64,000 nucleotides of DNA from Rarobacter faecitabidus. Lineage in GTDB: Bacteria; Actinomycetota; Actinomycetes; Actinomycetales; Cellulomonadaceae. The stretch lies in the NCBI RefSeq assembly GCF_006716265.1, contig NZ_VFOS01000001.1, positions 1 to 64,000 of the forward strand, in the 5' to 3' direction. Below are positions 1 through 6,999 of the stretch, in pieces. The position numbers were made by a program, and so were the translations under genes. Within the stretch, counting starts at the first letter, position 1, and every line of letters starts with the position of its first letter. The notes under the pieces were generated by a model. That model searched no databases, had not been told where the DNA came from, and worked only from the letters and a program-made list of their open reading frames with translations.

Positions 1-43
1 ATGCGGGATCGGCGGCGAGGTTTGCGGCGTATCGGGTTCTCAC
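1..43 (-). CDS. possible next phage gene, 5' end only
   Basis: A GTG at 43-41 overlaps the TGA of the annealing-protein gene (GTGA coupling, as elsewhere in this module) and opens 14 codons without a stop up to the window edge. The overlap pattern is the only support. The product cannot be recognised from so few residues. Confidence 0.35.
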   Translation of the reverse strand, partial: MRTRYAANLAADPA

Positions 44-843
44 CCCTCGCCCCCGATCTCGCCGGGGGTGATTGGGGTGACCGGGAACGCATCCTCAACC
101 GTGATCTCGCGACGATCGATCGACCCGTAGACGACGGTCAGGTCGGCCACGTCGCCAGCGGTCCACGCGCTGCGCTTGCGCTCAAGGCGAGCCTCGATCA
201 TTGCCTGTGTGACATTCAGGCCAGCGAATGCGCCCACCATCTTCGCGATGCGATCCTTGAGTGGCACGCCTTCGCCGTCGCGCAGCGTGTGGCGCGCAAC
301 ATCCTGCGCCGTCTCGGTGAACCAGGTCGGCAGGATCGTAGCGATGCACTCGCGCACGGCCCTCGCGCCGACGTTCTGGTTGTTGAGGTAAATGTCGCCC
401 AGGTCCGTCAGTGCGGCGCGCTCCTTCTTGACCATCCGGGCGTGCGGCACGATGAACGAGCGCGTGGAGCGGACGTTTGTCTGCTGATCCCATGCGAACG
501 CTTGGATCTCGCTGTAGCCATCGAGGTCGTCGCGGCGCATCTCGCGCACGCCGTAATCGACGTTGCCCCATATCCGCGCGAGTTCTCGCATCAGGTGAAC
601 CGTGAAGCCCTCAACCCTGCCCCCGGCGCGCGGCATCGAGTAGAACGCTTTGTTCGCCACAGCCAGGCGACCGCACGAGTCGCGCATCTCGGCCTCGGCG
701 CGGCCAATGTCGCGGGGGATCTGCTGTGCGACAGTGACGGCGGCTTGCACCTCGGCGACAGCGCGAGCCTGCTCGACGGCGGTTGCTTGCGACGCGCGCT
801 GAATTGTCCCGCGCTCGGTCGGGAGGGTGATGTCAGTGCTCAT
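40..843 (-). CDS. putative phage single-strand annealing protein (recombinase)
   Basis: 267 aa, soluble. It probably binds single-stranded DNA and anneals homologous strands during phage recombination. The assignment rests mainly on context: it sits directly after a RecB-like exonuclease gene, the classic exonuclease/annealase pair. The protein has a charged N-terminal third (residues ~20-50, Ala/Glu/Gln-rich, probably helical), a compact middle (~55-150) with FTVHLMRELARIWGNVDYG, and a C-terminal helical part. The ATG at 843 is chosen over an upstream in-frame ATG because it makes an ATGA overlap with the exonuclease stop. I do not see a diagnostic RecT or ERF signature, so the family is an inference. 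Confidence 0.6.
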   Translation of the reverse strand: MSTDITLPTERGTIQRASQATAVEQARAVAEVQAAVTVAQQIPRDIGRAEAEMRDSCGRLAVANKAFYSMPRAGGRVEGFTVHLMRELARIWGNVDYGVREMRRDDLDGYSEIQAFAWDQQTNVRSTRSFIVPHARMVKKERAALTDLGDIYLNNQNVGARAVRECIATILPTWFTETAQDVARHTLRDGEGVPLKDRIAKMVGAFAGLNVTQAMIEARLERKRSAWTAGDVADLTVVYGSIDRREITVEDAFPVTPITPGEIGGEG

Positions 844-1667
844 AGCGATAGGTCCTCTTCTTCTGTGATCGCCCATAAGGGCGGGTTGAGTTCGTTGATG
901 ACAGCGGGGCGGCCAGGCCACTCGCCTGAATCCAGGCACCGCTTGTAGGTGTCGATCGCACGGCGCGTCTGCATGGCGCCGAGTTCCAGCCCCGCACGGC
1001 CAACCTGGTAGGCGTCCACGAGGTGCGGTGCCGACTTCTCGACGGTGACGAACATGAATCCGCGCGGCTCATCGCCGGTCGCGAGCTGGTAGACGTGCAT
1101 GTAGAACGCGGCTTGCAGGTAGTAGCGCAACTTGCGCGCGTCCGAGTCGAACGCGAACGGCGCCCCGTCGGTTGTCGTCTTGAGATCCACCAAGATCCCG
1201 CTCGGTGTGATCCAGTCGAACCGGCCTCGCAGCCACAGCCCGGCGCTTGGGTCAACCGCGAAGGCCGACCGCTCCGGCAGTCCGTCGCCCGCGAACAACG
1301 GCCACGCTATGGGGTGCGCCTTCACGGCTTCGATGGCATCGCGAGCCGGTTCGTAGTCACGCTCGATGATCGGCACGCGGCCCGCTGCATACGCCCGATC
1401 TCGAGCCTCACGGGCTGCCTTGGTGCGGTAGTCGTCGAAGTCCAGAACCTCGACGTCGAGCCCTACGCCGAGCACACCGCCGTGAACGATGTGCCCGAAG
1501 TCGAACTCTTTCTTCTCCACACGCGGTGAGTCTAGGTAGTGCCGCAGATGTGCAGGGCTTTTGAGGATCTGCTTGGCCATCGTGGACGAGAACGAGCCGC
1601 CCGGAATCGGGTCGGCGTGATATTCAAGTTCAGGCAGGTCATAGATGCCCGGCTCGGTAATGCTCAC
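840..1667 (-). CDS. PD-(D/E)XK exonuclease, DUF3799 / exonuclease VIII-like
   Basis: 275 aa. Predicted 5'-3' double-strand DNA exonuclease that makes 3' tails for the partner annealing protein encoded just downstream. The RecB-type nuclease motifs are visible in order: FGHIVHGGVL (residues 57-66), GRFDW with Asp151, VDLKTT with Asp161 and Lys163, and LQAAFYM (Gln185, Tyr190). The start is GTG at 1667, preceded by AAGGAGGAG, and overlaps the stop of a 26-aa reading frame. The length is normal for phage members of the family. Family assignment is good; the direction of resection is from family knowledge, not from the sequence. Confidence 0.85.
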   Translation of the reverse strand: MSITEPGIYDLPELEYHADPIPGGSFSSTMAKQILKSPAHLRHYLDSPRVEKKEFDFGHIVHGGVLGVGLDVEVLDFDDYRTKAAREARDRAYAAGRVPIIERDYEPARDAIEAVKAHPIAWPLFAGDGLPERSAFAVDPSAGLWLRGRFDWITPSGILVDLKTTTDGAPFAFDSDARKLRYYLQAAFYMHVYQLATGDEPRGFMFVTVEKSAPHLVDAYQVGRAGLELGAMQTRRAIDTYKRCLDSGEWPGRPAVINELNPPLWAITEEEDLSL

Positions 1668-1744
1668 AACTCCTCCTTAGGTATAGAAAACGCCGCCCAG
1701 ATCAGGACGGCGTGGATGATGATGACGATGATGACGGCGGTCAC
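1664..1744 (-). CDS. 26-aa hydrophobic micropeptide
   Basis: A GTG start at 1744 overlaps the previous stop (GTGA), and the TGA overlaps the GTG of the exonuclease gene, so it is coupled on both sides. The peptide is nearly one transmembrane segment (an Ile/Val run followed by HAVLIWAAF) ending in PKEEL. The codons for its last residues form the exonuclease ribosome-binding site. It could be a genuine small membrane protein or only a translational relay; the double coupling argues that it is translated. Confidence 0.45.
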   Translation of the reverse strand: MTAVIIVIIIHAVLIWAAFSIPKEEL

Positions 1745-1917
1745 CCGTTGGCCTCGATCCACCGATCGGCGGCCTCTTCCAGCACGGCAAACGCGGGGCC
1801 AGGGTTGCCGTCACGTCTGGCGATTGCCCAGTCGATGACGGCGGCGGTGAGGTCGTTGCCTGCCTCGCGACGGTCCAAAGCTACGACGCTTGACTCGCGT
1901 GTCGCTTGGCCGGTCAT
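1741..1917 (-). CDS. small phage protein, unknown function
   Basis: 58 aa, starting MTGQATRESS and ending DRWIEANG. The ATG overlaps the TGA of the preceding gene and its own TGA overlaps the next GTG, which fits a compact phage early operon. Residues ~20-55 look like two amphipathic helices. It has no recognised domain. Confidence 0.6.
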   Translation of the reverse strand: MTGQATRESSVVALDRREAGNDLTAAVIDWAIARRDGNPGPAFAVLEEAADRWIEANG

Positions 1918-2324
1918 GAGGTGGCTCCTCGGGCGATACGGGCGGCAGCACGAAGGCCGGACTCTCGGGGTCCGGGGAACGTGCAGTGAAAACCGATTAT
2001 TTGTGGCTCGCTATCGGCCACTGCCTCAATCTCCGCCGCCACCTTCTCCCGCTCGTCTTTGCGAACCTCAGCATCGCGAGCGGCGAGCCAGGGAATGAGG
2101 CGGTTTGCGAGGTCGCTGGCAGTGACGGGCTGCCCGTGCCGTACTCGCGCAATCTCGTCTCCGAGGTCTTGCTCGGTCGTCGGCCTGTGGTCCTGTGCCT
2201 CACCGCTGCCGTCACATGCTGAGCACACGAACGGCGTGGCGAACTGACCAACACGCACCTGCTCGTACGTCGCTCCCTCGCCCCCGCATGTCGGACACTC
2301 CATCGGCGTGTAGTTGTTAGGCAT
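1914..2324 (-). CDS. phage protein with DnaJ-like zinc-binding Cys pairs
   Basis: 136 aa, function unknown. The N-terminal part has two C-x2-C-x-G-x-G style knuckles, CPTCGGEG (residues 10-17) and CSACDGSG (~34-41), similar to DnaJ/RNA-binding zinc ribbons. A helical stretch follows with EVRKDEREKVAAEIEAV, a motif that also occurs (EVRTDERERIVRDLRAK) in the 220-aa protein two genes upstream. The shared motif suggests related helical modules. It overlaps both neighbours by a few bases. Confidence 0.65.
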   Translation of the reverse strand: MPNNYTPMECPTCGGEGATYEQVRVGQFATPFVCSACDGSGEAQDHRPTTEQDLGDEIARVRHGQPVTASDLANRLIPWLAARDAEVRKDEREKVAAEIEAVADSEPQIIGFHCTFPGPRESGLRAAARIARGATS

Positions 2325-2553
2325 GGTCGGCCTCCTGCCACTCGGACGGCCACGAGACCTTGCGGCCGTCCTTCTCGATGAGGTCGCCCTCCGCGAAGTT
2401 GACGATGCCGCGCCCGTCGCCCGCCTTGGCTTTCCCGTCTCTGAACTCCACCATCAGGTCGAACTCCTCGGCCAGGTCGAGGATGTTCTCCCGCGTTACC
2501 CGCAAGAGAGTCTTCCGCTCGACCTTCACGTAGTCCTTGAACCCCTCAGCCAC
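2317..2553 (-). CDS. small phage protein, unknown function
   Basis: 78 aa, start ATG at 2553, overlapping the end of the upstream gene by 8 bases and the next gene by 8. The protein is acidic with alternating charge (FDLMVEFRDGKAKAGDGRG) and ends WPSEWQEADHA. No domain is recognised. The coupling and codon use support a real gene. Confidence 0.6.
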   Translation of the reverse strand: MAEGFKDYVKVERKTLLRVTRENILDLAEEFDLMVEFRDGKAKAGDGRGIVNFAEGDLIEKDGRKVSWPSEWQEADHA

Positions 2554-3208
2554 GGTCGGCCTCCTTCTCGATCTGATCGGCGCGGGCGAGATGGTCCGCC
2601 GCGCGGTTCGTGACCCCGAACTTCGCCCGCAGATCGCGCACGATCCGCTCTCGCTCGTCAGTCCGCACCTCAGCCTCAGAGCGACCGGGCAGGAGGGGGG
2701 AGATCAGGTGCATGAGGGCGTCGGTTACGTGTGCGGCATGCTTCTCCTGCTCGTCCTCCGCGTGGCCGCCGTCCCACTCGCACTCACCGCCGAAGCACCC
2801 ACCAAGAGCCGCAGACCATTGGTGCTCACGCAGAACCTTGTCCACGTCCTCCCGGCTTGGGGTGACGGTGGTGGGGCGACCTGAGCCGGTGAGGAAAACC
2901 TTGAGCGTGCGCTCTTCGTCTTGCAGGTGAATTTGCACGTCGCTCACACCGTCGCCGATGCGAGGGTCTGCAATATAGGCGCGTCCTGTCGAGTCGATGA
3001 CCTCAACGCGGTTCACGTCCCGAGTGGCCTCCGCCCGTACAGCAGCCACGGCGACCTCGATAAGGTGGGCAGACAGTGCGGTTACCGAGCGCACGTAACT
3101 CGATTTCGTCTCAGGCGTGATCGGGTCGCACGAGCACCAGCGTGGGACACCGTGTTCGTCCAAGAACAGTACGTGCTCCCGTGCGATCTTCTCCGTGAGG
3201 GCGGTCAT
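2546..3208 (-). CDS. phage protein, unknown function
   Basis: 220 aa. The ATG at 3208 is preferred to a longer in-frame extension because it overlaps the upstream stop (TGATG) and the extension is Arg-rich shadow sequence. The protein has WCSCD near residue 25, a predominantly helical middle, a GGCFGGECEWDGGH stretch (possible metal-binding Cys/His) and the helical EVRTDERERIVRDLRAK motif near the C terminus. Its function is not known. Confidence 0.6.
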   Translation of the reverse strand: MTALTEKIAREHVLFLDEHGVPRWCSCDPITPETKSSYVRSVTALSAHLIEVAVAAVRAEATRDVNRVEVIDSTGRAYIADPRIGDGVSDVQIHLQDEERTLKVFLTGSGRPTTVTPSREDVDKVLREHQWSAALGGCFGGECEWDGGHAEDEQEKHAAHVTDALMHLISPLLPGRSEAEVRTDERERIVRDLRAKFGVTNRAADHLARADQIEKEADRG

Positions 3209-3642
3209 CAGGACACCTCCGGCTTGCGCACGAGAATCCAGTAGCCCGTGCCGTAGTAGCCGTTTCCGTCCGAGCCTTCGAACGTCGCCAGGTTGATGCG
3301 CTGGTCGCCGGCGAGCACGAAGATCTTGTAGTAGCCGTCGTGCCAGTCGTCCGCGTAGTCGCTTCCCGGCTTGTCCTCGAACTCGACGTTCGTGATGACG
3401 TTCTCGGTGCCGTTGAGTTCGGTCAGGTCGTAGCACCCGGCCGAGCACGCGCAACCTCCGTCGTTACCGACCAGTTTGACCAGCGTGCCGTCGCTCAGCA
3501 GCAGGTGATCGTCGGCAACCTTCGTGACCGACTTCCCGATCAGCAGGTTGCCAATCTCGCTCTGGTCAGACTGGCTCAGCGACGGGCCATCTTCGTAGTA
3601 GTAGCCGTCGCTAGCCTCGATGCGCTCCACCCCGGCGCTCAT
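3208..3642 (-). CDS. phage protein resembling the DUF7448 type
   Basis: 144 aa. Pattern: LLIGKSVTKVADDHLLLSDG, a Cys-containing turn (CACSAGC), YDLTELNG, NVITNVEFEDKPG and NGYYGTGYWILV at the C terminus. This beta-rich pattern resembles a small actinophage and Bacillus phage family of unknown function that I know as DUF7448; I recall this rather than having searched it. The ATG at 3642 overlaps the previous stop (ATGA). No catalytic role can be inferred. Confidence 0.65.
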   Translation of the reverse strand: MSAGVERIEASDGYYYEDGPSLSQSDQSEIGNLLIGKSVTKVADDHLLLSDGTLVKLVGNDGGCACSAGCYDLTELNGTENVITNVEFEDKPGSDYADDWHDGYYKIFVLAGDQRINLATFEGSDGNGYYGTGYWILVRKPEVS

Positions 3643-3902
3643 TCCACAACCTCGATTCGCACGTCCACGCAAGCGACAGTGCCGATCCAGCGCAGTGTCT
3701 TGAGATCGAGGATGCTCGTCTCATCCGGCGCCCTTAGGCACTCCAGTGCATCAGCCAAGCGCTCAGCATCGTAGCGGTCGCCGTTCACGTCGATGGTCAA
3801 GATCTTGCGGTCGAACGTGAATCCAGCGACAAGCACCTCGTGCTCGGCGGCCGTGATGAGGATGTGCGTCAATGCTCCGGCCGCGTGTGTGGTGGTGGTC
3901 AT
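3639..3902 (-). CDS. small phage protein, unknown function
   Basis: 87 aa, start ATG at 3902 behind GGAGAGAAGGAAG, a good ribosome-binding site. The protein is beta-rich in the middle (VLVAGFTFDRKILTIDVNGDRY) with a helical region after it. Its stop overlaps the ATG of the next gene. No family is recognised. Confidence 0.6.
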   Translation of the reverse strand: MTTTTHAAGALTHILITAAEHEVLVAGFTFDRKILTIDVNGDRYDAERLADALECLRAPDETSILDLKTLRWIGTVACVDVRIEVVE

Positions 3903-4024
3903 TTCTTCCTTCTCTCCTTGCGCACTTGCACGAGCGCGCACAAAAAAACCGCCACGGGTGTGACGGTGATGATTCCGATTGATGCGTAGAGGTAGGCGAT
4001 GTCTGCGCCGCCGATGTAGGTCAT
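3899..4024 (-). CDS. 41-aa single-pass membrane protein
   Basis: It starts MTYIGGADIAYLYASIG, runs through a hydrophobic helix (IITVTPVAVFLCALV) and ends in a basic tail VRKERRKK, giving a clear N-out/C-in single-pass topology. The ATG at 4024 overlaps the stop of the methyltransferase fragment upstream (ATGA). Function unknown. Confidence 0.55.
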   Translation of the reverse strand: MTYIGGADIAYLYASIGIITVTPVAVFLCALVQVRKERRKK

Positions 4025-4245
4025 TGGGGGATGCCTAGGTCGAGCCCAACTTCCAGCGGTTTGGTGATGCGCTGAATGATGAGCGGCAGGTAGTCGGCCT
4101 CGCGCTCGACGGCGATGCACTTGAAGTGCTCGAGGATGCACGCCTCGGCCGTCGTCCCTGAGCCTGCGAACGGCTCGAGGACGGTGCCGCCCGGTGGCGT
4201 GACGAGCCGGACGAGCCACAGCATGAGGTCGAGGGGCTTGACCAT
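4021..4245 (-). CDS. DNA methyltransferase, C-terminal (AdoMet-binding) part, separated from the rest
   Basis: 74 aa. VKPLDLMLWLVRL then LEPFAGSGTTAEACILEHFKCIAVEREADYLPLI is motif X plus motif I of beta-class amino-methyltransferases, whose order is DPPY, target domain, then FxGxGTT. The matching N-terminal part is encoded at 6233-5121. The two are parted by a rightward endonuclease gene and by an in-frame TGA directly before this ATG. The piece could be a remnant, or a separately translated half that reassembles with the first. Codons remain intact, which slightly favours selection. Confidence 0.7.
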   Translation of the reverse strand: MVKPLDLMLWLVRLVTPPGGTVLEPFAGSGTTAEACILEHFKCIAVEREADYLPLIIQRITKPLEVGLDLGIPQ

Positions 4246-4341
4246 TCACGTGGGGTGAGCCACTGCGGACCCACCCCCGATCACCTCCTCGAAGTAGTCG
4301 TGCAGATCGGCGGGGATCTCCGCCGGGTCGAAGTCACGCAT
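4246..4341 (-). CDS. 31-codon frame ending in ...AHPT-stop, upstream link of the methyltransferase fragment
   Basis: Reading from the ATG at 4341 (MRDFDPAEIPADLHDYFEEV) the frame ends in AHPT followed by TGA at 4248-4246. The very next codon is the ATG of MVKPLDL. Methyltransferases of this class normally contain an uninterrupted HPTVKPL, so the two frames were once one and are now split by a stop plus a start codon. It is either a decayed gene or a translation-coupled break (TGAATG). Confidence 0.5.
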   Translation of the reverse strand: MRDFDPAEIPADLHDYFEEVIGGGSAVAHPT

Positions 4342-4387
4342 GCGTCATTACTCCAATCGGGTTGATGGTTGCGGTAGAATGGGGGTT

Positions 4388-5185
4388 ATGGCGAAGGGTC
4401 AAGCGGGCTACAGGGTGCGGTCGTTCATCTGTGACGGGTGCGGCGTGGAGGTGACCAAGCGGTGCCCGCCGGGGGCGCGCTACTGCTCGCTGTCCTGCTA
4501 CCGCTCGTCGCCTCGCCCTGAGCGCCGCACGGGTGAGGACCGAACTTGCGAGCGGTGCGGGTCGGCCTTCTACGTGCCCGCGTCCCGTGTGGCGAAGGGC
4601 GAAGGGCGCTACTGCTCGCTCGACTGCCACAACGCGACGCAGGGCGACGGCAAGACGGAGCACACGTGCAAGACGTGCGGCGGTGTGTTCCGCTGGTCCC
4701 CGTCCCGCTCGGCGTCCGGCGCCTACCGGATCACCTACTGCTCGCTCCCGTGCCGTGATGCAGACCCTGAGCGCCGCGCCATGCTGCTCGAGATGAACAC
4801 CTGGCAGCAGCTCGGCCGCACGACGAACGCGGAACGGCTGGGCTACGCGCTGCTCGACGGCCTCGGCGTGGAGTACCTGCGGCAGCCGACATTCGGGGGC
4901 AAGTTCACCCCCGACGCGGCGATCCCGGCAGCCCGCCTTGTCGTCCAGTTTGACGGCGACTATTGGCACGACCGGAAGGGCACGAGCGGCGAGGCTCGCA
5001 TCCGCCGCCGGGTGGCGCTGGACCGATCCCAGGACCGCTACGTGAGGGCGTGCGGCTGGGAGGTCGTGCGGCTGTGGGAGTCGGACCTGCGGGCCGATCC
5101 CGAGGGGTGCGCGGCGCGTGTCAGTCAACTTGCACACCGGCCTCTGTCAGACGCGCCCGCACGTGATCCACTTGCGCGGGGGTGA
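4388..5185 (+). CDS. putative Vsr/DUF559-type homing endonuclease with three zinc-knuckle repeats
   Basis: 265 aa, the only rightward gene in the early operon, lying between the two parts of the methyltransferase. The N-terminal half has three CxxC...YCSxxC repeats (Cys 15/18/33/37, 54/57/76/80, 94/97/118/122), likely zinc knuckles for DNA binding. The C-terminal half is a PD-(D/E)XK/very-short-patch-like domain with Glu149, Asp176 (FTPDAAI) and FDGDYWHD (His194-Asp195), which fits the EDxHD free-standing homing endonucleases. The last ~20 residues overlap, antisense, the end of the methyltransferase gene. The start at 4388 follows AGAATGGGGG. Nuclease type is well supported; homing is inferred from position. 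Confidence 0.7.
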   Translation: MAKGQAGYRVRSFICDGCGVEVTKRCPPGARYCSLSCYRSSPRPERRTGEDRTCERCGSAFYVPASRVAKGEGRYCSLDCHNATQGDGKTEHTCKTCGGVFRWSPSRSASGAYRITYCSLPCRDADPERRAMLLEMNTWQQLGRTTNAERLGYALLDGLGVEYLRQPTFGGKFTPDAAIPAARLVVQFDGDYWHDRKGTSGEARIRRRVALDRSQDRYVRACGWEVVRLWESDLRADPEGCAARVSQLAHRPLSDAPARDPLARG

Positions 5186-6233
5186 GGTCGGTGCGCAGGC
5201 GTAGCACATTGCGCGGGATGCGCGGCCTCTCGCTCGTGGGCGCCTTGGCCTCGTATCGGAACGTCGGGAAGAATCGCGACGCGCCGCCTGAGTCGCCGTA
5301 TGTCGCGGACGTCGAATCTTGCGGTTTGAACTCCCCGAGGATGCCCGCAAGCTTCCCTCTTTTTGGCGTCCCTGACGGCATCAGGCCAGACGTCAGGACG
5401 CCCGACTGCTCATCCAGCACCTCGGCTTGAGACTCATCGAGCACGACGTTTGAGGGCCAGCGGCCGGCCGGGTTAGACTCGCTAGCAGTGATACTGGCAC
5501 CACGACCAGCCCCGTAGATCGCGTTAGGCGTCCTAGGTGGGCGCGAACGATCCTCATCGGTAGCGACGCGACATCCGTCGATGTTCAGCGCCCCGGTCCC
5601 GTGCGCGAGCACGTTCGCCGCGACCGTCCCGGCCAGTGGCTTGCGACCAACAACGATCGGCTCGAACGCGGGCTTGAGCGCCGTGCCCCAGCCTTGCCAG
5701 GTGGCAGCGTCCGGCGTGAGCACCAGATCGTGAGCGTTCAGGCCCGTATCCCGGCGTCCAGCGCCGTCGCGGTTGCCCTGACGACCAGACTCGGCATAGG
5801 CATCACCCATCGTCGCGCGCCGGACCGCGCCAGAGTTGCCGCCATAGCCCATCTGCGTGCCAGTGATTGCCTTGGACACATCCAGGCTCTTCGGGAACCC
5901 AGACCCGTACAGCCACGCGATCGAGTCGCGGATCTCGAACCCAGCATCCTCGACCGCAGATGCGAGACGATGCCACGTGCGCGACCCGCCGAACGCGAGC
6001 ATGTGCCCGCCCGGCTTCAGCACCCGCAGGCACTCAGTCACCCACGCGGTGCACCACTCCTGGAAGGCACGCGGCGATGACCACCCATCCCACGACTTGC
6101 CCATAAACTCCAGCGCATACGGCGGATCGGTCACCACCGAATCAACCGACGCGTCCGGGAGCTCACGCAGCACATCGAGGCAGTCCCCGTGATACAGCGT
6201 CACGGAATCGTCCTGGTAGTAGGGCTCAGTCAT
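5121..6233 (-). CDS. beta-class DNA amino-methyltransferase, N-terminal (catalytic and target-recognition) part
   Basis: 370 aa. It transfers a methyl group to an exocyclic amine of adenine or cytosine in DNA. LYHGDCLDVLRELP (13-26) precedes the catalytic DPPY (36-39). RVLKPGGHMLAFGGSRTWHRL follows, then a variable stretch and FFPTFRYEAKAPTSERPR, which in intact relatives leads straight into HPTVKPL and FAGSGTT. Here the reading frame instead continues RNVLRLRTDLTPAQVDHV and stops. The start ATG follows GGAGGTCGCA. Without the AdoMet-binding half it should be inactive unless it assembles with the 4245-4021 product. Confidence 0.8.
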   Translation of the reverse strand: MTEPYYQDDSVTLYHGDCLDVLRELPDASVDSVVTDPPYALEFMGKSWDGWSSPRAFQEWCTAWVTECLRVLKPGGHMLAFGGSRTWHRLASAVEDAGFEIRDSIAWLYGSGFPKSLDVSKAITGTQMGYGGNSGAVRRATMGDAYAESGRQGNRDGAGRRDTGLNAHDLVLTPDAATWQGWGTALKPAFEPIVVGRKPLAGTVAANVLAHGTGALNIDGCRVATDEDRSRPPRTPNAIYGAGRGASITASESNPAGRWPSNVVLDESQAEVLDEQSGVLTSGLMPSGTPKRGKLAGILGEFKPQDSTSATYGDSGGASRFFPTFRYEAKAPTSERPRIPRNVLRLRTDLTPAQVDHVRARLTEAGVQVD

Positions 6234-6354
6234 TGCGACCTCCATGCCTAAACTCATGCCGACACTGCGGCCTGCAAAACCGCTGATCGTCAGCGCGCGG
6301 GTTGAACCCATTGCCGCAGTTCTCGCAGATGCGCGGCGGGAAACGGTGGGTCAT
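6226..6354 (-). CDS. 42-aa zinc-finger protein
   Basis: The short frame has CENCGNGF (Cys10, Cys13) and FCRPQC (Cys27, Cys31), a treble-clef-like C-x2-C...C-x3-C pattern similar to single knuckles of the endonuclease encoded downstream. The ATG at 6354 overlaps the previous stop, and the stop overlaps the methyltransferase start by 8 bases. It is probably a small DNA-binding protein. Confidence 0.6.
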   Translation of the reverse strand: MTHRFPPRICENCGNGFNPRADDQRFCRPQCRHEFRHGGRND

Positions 6355-6584
6355 GCTGCGTCACCTCCGTTCGGCTTGATCGACACGACGGCGCGATCAA
6401 ATCCGGGCATCTGGCGGATCTCGGCCGACGCACGAGCCTCACGCGCCTTGCCGGTCACCGATGGATGCTGAGACATGCACCGCTGCCGCCAACGCCCACG
6501 GTCGAGGCGGATCGCGCGCATGGTCAGTGCGAGAGTGGCGATCGATGCCACGAGGATGACGATGCTTAGGGTTAGGAGGGGCAT
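6351..6584 (-). CDS. small membrane protein, unknown function
   Basis: 77 aa. An N-terminal transmembrane helix (residues 2-22, LLTLSIVILVASIATLAL) is followed by a basic juxtamembrane segment (RAIRLDRGRWRQR) and a cytoplasmic tail. The start ATG at 6584 lies within the end of the upstream gene. Function unknown. Confidence 0.55.
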   Translation of the reverse strand: MPLLTLSIVILVASIATLALTMRAIRLDRGRWRQRCMSQHPSVTGKAREARASAEIRQMPGFDRAVVSIKPNGGDAA

Positions 6585-6772
6585 GAGCCGAACCTTTCTT
6601 CGATGATGCGGATTCCCGCGGCCATGTTCTTCGAGAAGCCGCCGAGGTTGGCGCGGCGAGCTTTGCCGTGCTTCCAGGCGTAGTTCAAGACGACCTCGAC
6701 CTTGCGTGCGGTTCGAGGGAGAGGCCACGCGGCGCCGTCATCGTCTGGGTGGAGAGGGCCGGCGTGGTTCAT
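6572..6772 (-). CDS. small phage protein, unknown function
   Basis: 66 aa, starting MNHAGPLHPDDD. The middle (KVEVVLNYAWKHGKARRANLGGF) is basic and helical, and the end has GIRIIEERFG. The ATG at 6772 overlaps the stop of the HTH gene upstream. No family is recognised. Confidence 0.5.
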   Translation of the reverse strand: MNHAGPLHPDDDGAAWPLPRTARKVEVVLNYAWKHGKARRANLGGFSKNMAAGIRIIEERFGSCPS

Positions 6773-6999
6773 CGTCGGGACTCCTTTGCGGCCTGACGTT
6801 TGGCGGACAGTTCGGTCATCGAGAGCGGGTCCATGTTGGAGTGGCGAGTCTCGTAGGCCTCGATGTCATCAAGCCGGAACCGCCAGCGCCCGCCGATCTT
6901 TGTGCCAGGGATCGAGCCCGACTTCGCGGCGTAGCGAATCCAGCGGGGATCGCGCTGCCAACGGTCGGCGAGGTCGGTCGGAGTGAGTAGGGCACTCAT
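6769..6999 (-). CDS. excisionase-like winged-helix DNA-binding protein
   Basis: 76 aa. LLTPTDLADRWQRDPRWIRYAAKSGSIPGTKIGGRWRFRLDDIEAYE is the MerR/excisionase-type helix-turn-helix with the characteristic 'G-x-WRFR-x-DI-x-AYE' wing (residues 4-50). It probably bends DNA or regulates early genes rather than acting with an integrase, as none is nearby. It is coupled by ATGA overlaps to both neighbours. Confidence 0.7.
   Translation of the reverse strand: MSALLTPTDLADRWQRDPRWIRYAAKSGSIPGTKIGGRWRFRLDDIEAYETRHSNMDPLSMTELSAKRQAAKESRR

Noticed and set aside
1-948. 315-codon rightward frame at the left edge
   Set aside because: Shadow of the annealing-protein gene; composition is Arg/His/Ala-rich without domain character.
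1713-1740. GATGATGATGACGATGATGACG repeat as a microsatellite
   Set aside because: It simply encodes the Ile/Val run of the 26-aa membrane peptide on the other strand.
4340-5137. Long leftward frame opposite the endonuclease gene
   Set aside because: Arg/Ala-rich antisense frame; the rightward frame has the Cys4 knuckles and the nuclease motifs.
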